Shown here one piece after another: positions 6,592 to 13,170 of a stretch of 18,569 nt of DNA; positions within the stretch are counted from its first letter, which is position 1, and every line of letters starts with the position of its first letter. Under the pieces are notes generated by a model. The model worked only from the letters and a program-made list of their open reading frames with translations. It was not told where the DNA came from and did not search any database. A program made the translations under genes and the position numbers. The DNA comes from JAVJPJ01 sp040217295 (GTDB taxonomy: Bacteria > Pseudomonadota > Alphaproteobacteria > Rhodobacterales > Rhodobacteraceae), in assembly GCA_964460185.1 (NCBI GenBank), contig CAYWTM010000067.1, positions 1 through 18,569 on the forward strand, read 5' to 3'.

Positions 6592-6619
6592 TTCGCATTC
6601 CCCCTTTTTTACTGATAAA
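6592..6619 (+). promoter_or_regulatory. Possible promoter of tolQRAB-pal-cpoB
   Basis: In the 112-bp gap after ybgC, TTCGCA (6592-6597) is followed by a C/T-rich 16-bp spacer and GATAAA (6614-6619). The block is clearly AT-richer than its surroundings. The start codon of tolQ lies 75 bp beyond. The -35 match is poor, so this is tentative. Confidence 0.3.
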
Positions 6620-6693
6620 CTCATCCCTTAATGAGGCGCAACAAACCGCGCCCGTGTTGATTGAGGTCGGGGCAGAGGGAAGATTTACCACCC

Positions 6694-7386
6694 ATGGAAA
6701 CCGAAACGCTTGGCTTGGCGCAAGAGGCGGATTTCACGCTGATCGCGCTCTTCTTCCGTGCATCCATAACCGTGCAGCTTGTGATGATCGCGCTGATCGT
6801 GGCGTCGATCTGGGTCTGGGCGATCACCTTTTCCAAGGTCGCGATGTTTCGGCGTGCGCGCGCGAACACGGCGGCGTTCGACGCCGCCTTCTGGTCGGGC
6901 GAGCCGCTGGACGAGTTGTATGACAGCGTGGCCGACGCCCCCAAGAGCGCGTCTGAACGCGTGTTCGTGGCCGGCATGACCGAATGGCGGCGATCCCTGC
7001 GCGACGATGGCGCGTTGATCCCCGGCGTGCAGCAGCGCGTGGACCGGTCCATGGATGTGGCCATCGCCCGCGAAAGCGAACGGCTGAGCAACGGGTTGAA
7101 TTTCCTGGCGACCACCGGGGCGACCGCGCCCTTCGTCGGCCTGTTCGGCACCGTCTGGGGCATCATGAGGTCGTTTCAGGAAATCGCCATATCGGGCAAC
7201 ACCTCGCTTGCGGTCGTGGCGCCGGGGATTGCCGAGGCGCTTCTGGCGACCGGCCTGGGCCTTCTGGCCGCGATTCCCGCCGTCATCTGCTACAACAAAC
7301 TGAACGCCGATGCCGATAGCCTGATCCAGGGCTACGAAGGCTTTGCGGACGAGTTTTCCACCCTTCTGTCGCGGCAGCTCGACTGA
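6694..7386 (+). CDS. tolQ: Tol-Pal system inner-membrane protein TolQ
   Basis: TolQ is the polytopic subunit of the TolQR proton-driven motor that energises TolA during outer-membrane constriction. The 230-residue product has the expected three helices: one at about 27-47 (VQLVMIALIVASIWVWAITF) and two in the C-terminal half, starting TTGATAPFVGLFGTVWGIM and VVAPGIAEALLATGLGLLAA. These last two are the MotA/TolQ/ExbB signature. ATG 6694 (METETLGLAQEADFT) is chosen; AGAGGGA lies at 6674-6680. An in-frame TTG at 6661 would add eleven residues. The stop overlaps tolR by one base (TGATG). Confidence 0.95.
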   Translation: METETLGLAQEADFTLIALFFRASITVQLVMIALIVASIWVWAITFSKVAMFRRARANTAAFDAAFWSGEPLDELYDSVADAPKSASERVFVAGMTEWRRSLRDDGALIPGVQQRVDRSMDVAIARESERLSNGLNFLATTGATAPFVGLFGTVWGIMRSFQEIAISGNTSLAVVAPGIAEALLATGLGLLAAIPAVICYNKLNADADSLIQGYEGFADEFSTLLSRQLD

Positions 7387-7856
7387 TGGGGGCGTCCATC
7401 GCGAAAAGCAGCGGTGCGCGTCGCCGGGGCAGGGGACGTCGCACCGGCGGCACCATGTCCGAGATCAACGTCACGCCCTTTGTGGACGTGATGTTGTGCC
7501 TGCTGATCATCTTCATGGTGTCGGCCCCGCTGATGACCGTGGGGGTGCCCATCGACCTGCCCGACACCTCGGCCGAGGCGCTGCCATCCGAGGACGAAGA
7601 GCCGCTGACCGTGACCATGGCACCCGATGGCGCGGTGATGATCCAGACCACGCCCGTGCCACTGGAAGAACTGATCACGCGGCTTGAGGCGATCGCGGGC
7701 GAGCGCGACAGCACGCGCATCTTCCTGCGCGCCGATGGTGGCATCCCCTACGAGGATGTCATGCGGGTGATGGGGGCGTTGAACGCCGGCGGGTTCCGCG
7801 AGATCGGCCTGGTGACCGACGCGGGCGGCCCGCGCCTTGACGGGCCCGGAGAGTGA
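7386..7856 (+). CDS. tolR: Tol-Pal system protein TolR (ExbD/TolR family)
   Basis: TolR is a bitopic partner of TolQ. The 156-residue protein has a very basic cytoplasmic N-terminus (ARRRGRGRRTGG) and the signature MSEINVTPFVDVMLCLLIIF, in which Asp34 corresponds to the proton-path aspartate of the family. A single helix runs about 35-50. The periplasmic domain (LTVTMAPDGAVMIQ, then IFLRADGGIPYEDVMRVMGA and GFREIGLVTDAG) is typical of ExbD/TolR. Translation starts within the tolQ stop codon, so the motor subunits are coupled. Confidence 0.95.
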   Translation: MGASIAKSSGARRRGRGRRTGGTMSEINVTPFVDVMLCLLIIFMVSAPLMTVGVPIDLPDTSAEALPSEDEEPLTVTMAPDGAVMIQTTPVPLEELITRLEAIAGERDSTRIFLRADGGIPYEDVMRVMGALNAGGFREIGLVTDAGGPRLDGPGE

Positions 7857-7871
7857 GGGAGTGCTGAGGCC

Positions 7872-8978
7872 ATGCGCCGGTCGCTCTATGCATCCACGGC
7901 GATCCATGCCGCGATCCTTCTCTGGGTTGCGATCGGCGGGTCCTTGTTTCGGGCCAACCCTGATACAGAGTTCGAGATAACCGGCGTGACGATCCTGTCC
8001 ACCGCGGAATTCGAGGCGCTGACCACCGGTCAGGTGCCCACCCCGGTGGTGTTGGATACCCCGCCCGCGCCGCAGGTGACCGAAGAGGCCGCAGCCCCCG
8101 AGGCCCCCGCCGCCGAAACGGCCCCGGCCGAAGCGGCCCCGCCCGAACCCACGCCCGAGCCGCAGGTCGACACCGCGCCGGAACCAAGCCCGCCTGCGCC
8201 ACAGGCCGAGGTGACCGATACCATCGCCCCCCCGGCACCGCCCTCGGGCGATCCGGATCTGCCCGTCACATCCACGCCGACCCCGCGTGAGGCCCCCCGC
8301 ATCGCGCCATTGCCCGCACCTGCACCCGAGCCCGACGTCGAAACCGCGCCGGAGGTGATCGAACAGGCCACGGCCCCCGCAACCTCCGAAACCCCGGTCG
8401 AGGCGCAGCCCGAAACCGCGCCCGAGGAAGCCACGACCGAGATCGTGACCGAGGCCGAAGACCCGTCGGGCGGTCCGCTTGGCCCGGTGGCGTCGGTCCG
8501 GCCAACGGCCCGTCCGAACCGGCCGGCCCCCGTCGAGGCCGTGGCCGATACGCCCGCGCCGGCCGCCCCCGCCGCAGACTCCATCGCCGATGCGGTTGCA
8601 GCCGCTGTTGCCGATGCCGTCACGACCCCGTCACCGGCGGCCACGCCCTCGGGCCCGCCCCTGTCGACCGCCGCGCGCGATGGCTTTCGCATCGCGGTGC
8701 AGGGGTGCTGGAACGTGGGCTCGTTGTCGAACGAGGCACAACAAACGACGGTTGTGGTAGGCTTCGACATGACCCGCGACGGCCGCCCCGACAGCGCCAG
8801 CCTGCGCCTGATTGAATTCACCGGCGGCTCCGACACCGCCGCGCAGCAGGCCTACGAGGCCGCCCGCCGCGCGATCTTGCGCTGCGGGGCCAACGGGTAT
8901 GACCTGCCCGAGGAAAGCTATGATCACTGGGACCAGGTCGAACTGGTCTTCAACCCCAACGGGATGCGGCTGAGATGA
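7872..8978 (+). CDS. tolA: TolA, TonB-like energy-transducing protein
   Basis: TolA spans from the inner membrane to the outer-membrane side and links TolQR to Pal. The 368-residue product has a short N-terminal anchor (about 10-27) with the SxxxH pattern of TolA/TonB helices (Ser8, His12). A low-complexity linker (about 55-270) of Ala, Pro, Glu and Thr follows, for example PAPAPEPDVETAPEV. The C-terminal globular domain starts near LSTAARDGFRIAVQGCWNVG. Cys279 and Cys338 could form a disulfide. The linker is proline-rich, more like TonB than the helical Ala/Lys/Glu linker of E. coli TolA. Position between tolR and tolB supports the TolA call. GAGGGAG at 7855-7861 is the likely ribosome site. 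Confidence 0.9.
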   Translation: MRRSLYASTAIHAAILLWVAIGGSLFRANPDTEFEITGVTILSTAEFEALTTGQVPTPVVLDTPPAPQVTEEAAAPEAPAAETAPAEAAPPEPTPEPQVDTAPEPSPPAPQAEVTDTIAPPAPPSGDPDLPVTSTPTPREAPRIAPLPAPAPEPDVETAPEVIEQATAPATSETPVEAQPETAPEEATTEIVTEAEDPSGGPLGPVASVRPTARPNRPAPVEAVADTPAPAAPAADSIADAVAAAVADAVTTPSPAATPSGPPLSTAARDGFRIAVQGCWNVGSLSNEAQQTTVVVGFDMTRDGRPDSASLRLIEFTGGSDTAAQQAYEAARRAILRCGANGYDLPEESYDHWDQVELVFNPNGMRLR

Positions 8979-9036
8979 CCCGGCGCGCGCCCACCCTTTC
9001 GACCCAAACCGGCCCACAGTGGCAGGAGGTGTACCC

Positions 9037-10374
9037 ATGTTGACCCGTCGTACCCTGATGATCACCGCCCCCGCCTTCGCGGCGGCCACGGCCCTGCCCG
9101 GATTTGCCTTTGCGCAAAACGGCCCGCTCAGGCTCGAAATCACCGAAGGCGTGATCGAACCGCTGCCCTTCGCGATCCCGACCTTCATCGCCCAGAACGG
9201 TGGCGCTGCCGATGCGGCGGCCGACATCACACGTGTCATCGCGGCGGATCTGCGCGGCACCGGCCTGTTCCGGCAGATCCCCGACAGCGCGCATATCTCG
9301 ACCGTCACCAATTTCGACGCGCCCATCCAGTACAATGACTGGCAGGCGATCAACGCCCAGGCCCTGATCGTGGGCTCGGTGCAGGAAACCGGCGGCCAGC
9401 TGATCGTTCAGTTCCGCCTGTTCGACGTGTTCTCGCAGCAGCCGCTTGGCGAGGGACTGCAATTCGTGGGTCCCCCCGAAGGCTGGCGGCGCATGGCGCA
9501 CCGCGTGGCCGATCAGGTCTATCAGCGGATCACCGGCGAGGGAGGCTATTTCGACACGCGCGTGGTGTTCATCCACGAGGAAGGCCCCAAGAATGCCCGC
9601 CTGAAGCGGCTCGCGATCATGGATTACGACGGGGCGAATGTCCAATACCTGACCGACAGCCGTGCACTGGTGCTGGCCCCCCGGTTCAGCCCGCAAGGGG
9701 ACCGTATTCTCTATACCAGTTACGAATCCGGCCAGCCGCAGGTCTACCTGATGGATGTGGCGACCGTGCAGCGCCGCCCGCTCGAGGCCATTCCCGGCGG
9801 CAACATGACGTTCTCGCCGCGCTTTTCGCCCGATGGCGCCAGCGTGGTGTTCTCGCTCGAACAGGGCGGCAACAGCGATATCTATTCGCTGGATCTGGCC
9901 AGCGGCACCCGCACGCAACTGACCAATGCGCCGTCGATCGAAACGGCGCCGTCCTTCAGCCCCGATGGCAGCCAGATCGTCTTCGAATCCGACCGTTCGG
10001 GAAATCAGCAGATCTACGTGATGTCCTCCAACGGCGGGCAGGCCACACGGGTCAGCCAGGGCACCGGGCGTTACGGCACACCCGTCTGGTCGCCGCGTGG
10101 CGACTACATCGCCTTCACCAAGCAAGAGGCGGGTCGCTTTCACATCGGGGTCATGCGCACCAACGGCACCGAGGAACGTCTGCTGACGGCCTCTTTCCTC
10201 GATGAGGGCCCGACATGGGCCCCGAATGGCCGTGTTTTGATGTTCACCCGTGAAACCGCAGGGGCCGATGGCGCGCCTGCGGTCTATTCTGTCGATATCT
10301 CGGGGCGGAACCTGCAACGGGTGGCGACACCCGGAATGGCGTCCGACCCCGCGTGGTCACCCCTTCTGCCATAG
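9037..10374 (+). CDS. tolB: Tol-Pal system periplasmic protein TolB
   Basis: TolB is a periplasmic beta-propeller that binds Pal and the outer-membrane-proximal parts of the system. The 445-residue protein has an N-terminal alpha/beta domain (about 28-180) followed by TolB/PD40 propeller repeats. These are seen as PRFSPQGDRILYTS, PRFSPDGASVVFSL, PSFSPDGSQIVFES, PVWSPRGDYIAFTK and PTWAPNGRVLMFTR, with the last blade at the C-terminus (PAWSPL). ATG 9037 is fixed by a perfect AGGAGGT at 9024-9030, 6 nt upstream; the in-frame GTG at 9019 lies before this site. The signal peptide MLTRRTLMITAPAFAAATAL, cut near AFA/Q (26/27), has a twin-arginine pair (Arg4-Arg5), so Tat export is possible. Confidence 0.96.
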   Translation: MLTRRTLMITAPAFAAATALPGFAFAQNGPLRLEITEGVIEPLPFAIPTFIAQNGGAADAAADITRVIAADLRGTGLFRQIPDSAHISTVTNFDAPIQYNDWQAINAQALIVGSVQETGGQLIVQFRLFDVFSQQPLGEGLQFVGPPEGWRRMAHRVADQVYQRITGEGGYFDTRVVFIHEEGPKNARLKRLAIMDYDGANVQYLTDSRALVLAPRFSPQGDRILYTSYESGQPQVYLMDVATVQRRPLEAIPGGNMTFSPRFSPDGASVVFSLEQGGNSDIYSLDLASGTRTQLTNAPSIETAPSFSPDGSQIVFESDRSGNQQIYVMSSNGGQATRVSQGTGRYGTPVWSPRGDYIAFTKQEAGRFHIGVMRTNGTEERLLTASFLDEGPTWAPNGRVLMFTRETAGADGAPAVYSVDISGRNLQRVATPGMASDPAWSPLLP

Positions 10375-10464
10375 GGCGCGCTGTCAGCCCAAACCGCCAA
10401 GTCGCATGGACGGCGCACCGCGCCCCATGTTAATGAAACAAAAAGCCAAAGGATACGTGATCCC

Positions 10465-10971
10465 ATGACGATGCGTCTTCGTACTTCCGCCCTTCTTCTG
10501 ACCGCCGTGTTGGCCCTTGGCGCCTGTGCCCAGGGTGGCATGCGCGGCAATGACGTTGACCTGAACGCCGCCAACAGCGGTCTCGGGTCGGCCTCGGACC
10601 CGTCCAGCCCGGCCTATTTCAACCAGACAATCGGCGACCGCGTCTTGTTCGAGGTCGATCAATCGAGCCTGACCGCCGCCGCGCAAAGCGTGTTGAGCCA
10701 GCAGGCAACATGGCTGTTGTCGAACCCCGAATATTCGGCCCTGATCGAAGGCCATGCCGATGAGCAGGGCACGCGGGAATACAACCTTGCCCTTGGCGCC
10801 CGCCGTGCGGCCGCCGTGCGTGATTACCTGTCATCGCAGGGCGTGCCCGACAGCCGCCTGCGCACCATCAGCTATGGCAAGGAACGCCCGCTCGAGATCT
10901 GTTCGGCCGAAGCCTGCTACCAGCAGAACCGCCGCGCGGTGACGGTGGTGTCCGCCGGGTTGGGGGCCTGA
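10465..10971 (+). CDS. pal: Peptidoglycan-associated lipoprotein Pal
   Basis: Pal is an outer-membrane lipoprotein that binds peptidoglycan and TolB. The 168-residue precursor has a type II signal peptide with lipobox LGAC and the acylated Cys at residue 21. A short linker leads to an OmpA-like domain: DRVLFEVDQSSLTAAAQSVL, then IEGHADEQGTREYNLALGAR (the peptidoglycan-binding signature), SRLRTISYGKERP and QQNRRAVTVV. ATG 10465 has AAAGGA at 10448-10453; ATG 10471 is an alternative. The 90-bp gap after tolB contains an AT-rich patch but no clear terminator. Confidence 0.96.
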   Translation: MTMRLRTSALLLTAVLALGACAQGGMRGNDVDLNAANSGLGSASDPSSPAYFNQTIGDRVLFEVDQSSLTAAAQSVLSQQATWLLSNPEYSALIEGHADEQGTREYNLALGARRAAAVRDYLSSQGVPDSRLRTISYGKERPLEICSAEACYQQNRRAVTVVSAGLGA

Positions 10972-10975
10972 TCCT

Positions 10976-11812
10976 ATGCGCCGCGCCCTGATCCTTGCCC
11001 TTTGCATTGGCCTGACCGCGCCCATGGCGATGGCGCAGGACAGGGCGCAGACGCTGGCCGATATCCGGCAGGAATTGTCGGTGCTTTTCGTTGAACTTCA
11101 ACGCTTGCGCGGCGAGTTGAACACCACCACAGGGGCCTCCGGCAGCGGCGGCTCGGGATCGGTCCTCAACCGGGTCGATGCCATCGAATCCGAACTGCGC
11201 CGTCTGACCGGCCTGACAGAACAGTTGCAGATCAACGTGGACCGGATCGTCATCGACGGCACCAACCGCATCGGCGATCTCGAGTTTCGCCTGTGCGAGC
11301 TGGAAACGGATTGCGACATCGGCAGCCTGGGCGACACACCCAGTCTGGGCGGGGTCGAGGTGCAGCAGGGCGGTGGCACATCTGTGCCGATCGCGCCGGC
11401 CACGCCGATCACGGGCGGCGCGAACCTGGCCGTTGCAGAGCAAAGCGATTTCGACCGCGCGCGCACAGCCTACGAGGGCGGCGATTACGGGCAGGCCGCG
11501 CAATTGTTCGAAGCCTTCACCCAGACCTATCCCGGCGGCCCGTTGAGTGCCGAGGCGCATTTCCTGCGCGGCCAGTCCGAGGCACAGCAGGCCGCGTGGT
11601 CCCGGGCCGCGCGCGCCTATCTGGACAGTTTCACCGCCGACCCCGAAGGCATCCGTGCCGCGGACGCGCTGTTGAACCTTGGCGGATCACTGGGACAGCT
11701 TGGGCAGGTCGACGAGGCCTGCATCACCCTGTCCGAGGTTGGCGCGCGGTTCCCGGGCAACCCTGCGGTGGCGCAGGCCGAGGCCACCCGCGTGCAACTT
11801 GGCTGTTCGTGA
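10976..11812 (+). CDS. cpoB: Tol-Pal-associated cell division coordinator CpoB (YbgF)
   Basis: CpoB is a periplasmic protein that links TolA function to septal peptidoglycan synthesis. The 278-residue product starts with a signal peptide (MRRALILALCIGLTAPMAMA, cut before Gln21). An N-terminal coiled-coil trimerisation region follows (about 22-105, with LADIRQELSVLFVELQRLRG and IESELRRLTGLTEQLQINVD), then a flexible Gly/Pro/Thr linker. The C-terminal tetratricopeptide repeats begin near FDRARTAYEGGDYGQAAQLF (about 159). Cys residues at about 103 and 108 (CELETDC) sit at the end of the coil. The start is 4 bp after the pal stop. The stop overlaps tilS by 4 nt (GTGA). Confidence 0.93.
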   Translation: MRRALILALCIGLTAPMAMAQDRAQTLADIRQELSVLFVELQRLRGELNTTTGASGSGGSGSVLNRVDAIESELRRLTGLTEQLQINVDRIVIDGTNRIGDLEFRLCELETDCDIGSLGDTPSLGGVEVQQGGGTSVPIAPATPITGGANLAVAEQSDFDRARTAYEGGDYGQAAQLFEAFTQTYPGGPLSAEAHFLRGQSEAQQAAWSRAARAYLDSFTADPEGIRAADALLNLGGSLGQLGQVDEACITLSEVGARFPGNPAVAQAEATRVQLGCS

Positions 11813-13086
11813 CGCCACCCCCCGACGACACGCTTGAGGCGCGCTTTGCTGCCCGGATGGGGCAGCTGCTTGGCCCTGATTTTCCCAAGGCGATCGGTGT
11901 TGCCGTGTCCGGCGGCGGAGACAGCATGGCCTTGCTTGCGCTGGCGCATGGATGGGCACGCGATTGGGGCGTCTCGCTGCTTGTGGCGACGGTCGATCAT
12001 GGCCTGCGCGCCGCCAGCGCGGCCGAAGCGGCCATGGTGGCCCGCGAATGCGCGGCCCTTGGCCATCCCCACGCCACGCTCAACTGGACATGGGACGGCA
12101 CCGGAAACCTGCAAGATGCCGCCCGCCGCGCGCGGCTTGACCTGATCGGGGCGTGGCGGGGCGCAGTGGACCACGTCTTGTTCGGGCACACGCTGGATGA
12201 CCTGGCCGAAACCTTTCTGATGCGGCTGGCGCGCGGGTCCGGCGTCGAGGGGCTTTCGGCGATGGATGACAAAAGACAGGTTCCCGAGGGCTTCTGGCAG
12301 GTGCGCCCCTTGCTGGGGGAAACCCGCGCTGATCTGCGCCACTATGCCGATATTCTGAAACTGCCCTATGTCGACGACCCATCGAATGACGATCCCCGGT
12401 TCGATCGGGTCAAGGCGCGCGTCGCGCTCGGGTCGTTGGCGCCGCTTGGTCTGACGCGCCGGACCCTCGTCGAAACTGCAGGCCGCATGTCGCGCGCGGG
12501 CGTTGCCCTCAGGGCGCGGGCGGCGGATGTGGCCGCGCGGATCATGGCCCCGTCACCTGCCGCAACGGGACACATTCTTTTCGTGCGCGACGGCTTTGCC
12601 GGTGTGGAGCGTGACACGCAGCTGCGTCTTTTGGCGGGTGCGCTGCAATATGTCTCGGCCGCGCCCTACCGCCCCCGTGCGGCCCCTCTCGAAGCTCTCC
12701 TGGACCGTGTGCTGGGCGGGGCCGGTGGCACCCTGCATGGCGCACAGATCAGGGTGGAACGCGAAAATTTCCGGATTTTCCGTGAATACCAGGCGGTGCG
12801 CGACCTGATGACGCCGTCCGGGGCCGCATATCCGTGGGATCGGGCCTGGCGCCTGTCCGGGGCCGCGATCGACGGGCTGAGTGTTCGTGCGCTTGGCCCT
12901 GATGGATGGGCGCAAATCACGGAAAGAAAAGAGAAAATACTACCATATGACAGTGCCCTGTCGCTGCCGGCGGTGTTCGAGGGTGCGCGTCTGGTTGCCT
13001 GTCGGGCGCTCGATTTCGGCCCGGTCCATACCGTCAGCCATCTTTACCCGCCCTCGGGGTTCATCGCATTTGTGCAAACGCGTTGA
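11809..13086 (+). CDS. tilS: tRNA(Ile)-lysidine synthetase TilS
   Basis: TilS converts cytidine 34 of the CAU-anticodon tRNA-Ile to lysidine with ATP, changing its decoding from Met to Ile codons. The 425-residue protein has the N-type ATP pyrophosphatase PP-loop SGGGDS (34-39), then ATVDHGLR, a GNLQDAARRARLDLI helix, and FGHTLDDLAETFLMRLARGSG, which carries the conserved HTxDDxAET pattern. A C-terminal tRNA-binding region follows. The start is GTG 11809, inside the cpoB stop codon (GTGA). The frame is open far upstream (to about 11293), but that part overlaps cpoB and is not TilS. Coupling to cpoB puts it at the end of the tol-pal transcript. Confidence 0.93.
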   Translation: MTPPPDDTLEARFAARMGQLLGPDFPKAIGVAVSGGGDSMALLALAHGWARDWGVSLLVATVDHGLRAASAAEAAMVARECAALGHPHATLNWTWDGTGNLQDAARRARLDLIGAWRGAVDHVLFGHTLDDLAETFLMRLARGSGVEGLSAMDDKRQVPEGFWQVRPLLGETRADLRHYADILKLPYVDDPSNDDPRFDRVKARVALGSLAPLGLTRRTLVETAGRMSRAGVALRARAADVAARIMAPSPAATGHILFVRDGFAGVERDTQLRLLAGALQYVSAAPYRPRAAPLEALLDRVLGGAGGTLHGAQIRVERENFRIFREYQAVRDLMTPSGAAYPWDRAWRLSGAAIDGLSVRALGPDGWAQITERKEKILPYDSALSLPAVFEGARLVACRALDFGPVHTVSHLYPPSGFIAFVQTR

Positions 13087-13110
13087 ACTCGCCGTCCTAT
13101 AGCTTATCTT
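13083..13110 (+). promoter_or_regulatory. Likely ftsH promoter, possibly heat-shock type
   Basis: TTGAAC (13083-13088), overlapping the tilS stop codon, is followed after 16 bp by TATCTT (13105-13110). TTGAA -35 boxes occur in alphaproteobacterial RpoH promoters, and ftsH is commonly in the heat-shock regulon. Transcription would begin near 13117, just before the hairpin at 13122-13145. Sigma-factor choice is inference. Confidence 0.45.
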
Positions 13111-13121
13111 AACACCAACCG

Positions 13122-13160
13122 TTTGCGGCGCCTTCCCTCCGCAAAACGATCTTTCGGAGG
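13122..13160 (+). promoter_or_regulatory. ftsH leader with two mutually exclusive hairpins
   Basis: TTTGCGG (13122-13128) can pair with CCGCAAA (13139-13145) across a 10-nt loop. Alternatively CCTCCG (13136-13141) can pair with CGGAGG (13155-13160) across a 13-nt loop, which hides the core of the ftsH Shine-Dalgarno GGAGGAGA (13156-13163). The two stems share bases 13139-13141, so they cannot form together. This is the layout of a translational switch or RNA thermometer. The pairings are seen directly; the regulatory role is inference. Confidence 0.4.
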
Positions 13161-13170
13161 AGACTTCACT

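Noticed and set aside
6582..6612. T-run after ybgC as an intrinsic terminator
   Set aside because: No stable GC-rich stem precedes the T-run; the TCAGT/ACTGA pair around it is too short and too far apart.
8030..8836. A Gly/Ser/Ala-rich minus-strand frame resembling a repetitive surface protein
   Set aside because: It is the reverse complement of the TolA Ala/Pro/Glu linker, which explains the composition.
8950..10317. A 455-codon open frame on the minus strand
   Set aside because: It is antisense to tolB and has no domain resemblance.
10374..10425. GGGCGCG and CGCGCCC inverted repeat after tolB as a terminator
   Set aside because: The 38-nt loop is too long and no T-run follows; pal is more likely in the same transcript.
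11293..11808. A 172-codon N-terminal extension of tilS
   Set aside because: It overlaps cpoB in another frame and is Arg/Gly-rich; the GTG at 11809 gives a normal TilS N-terminus.
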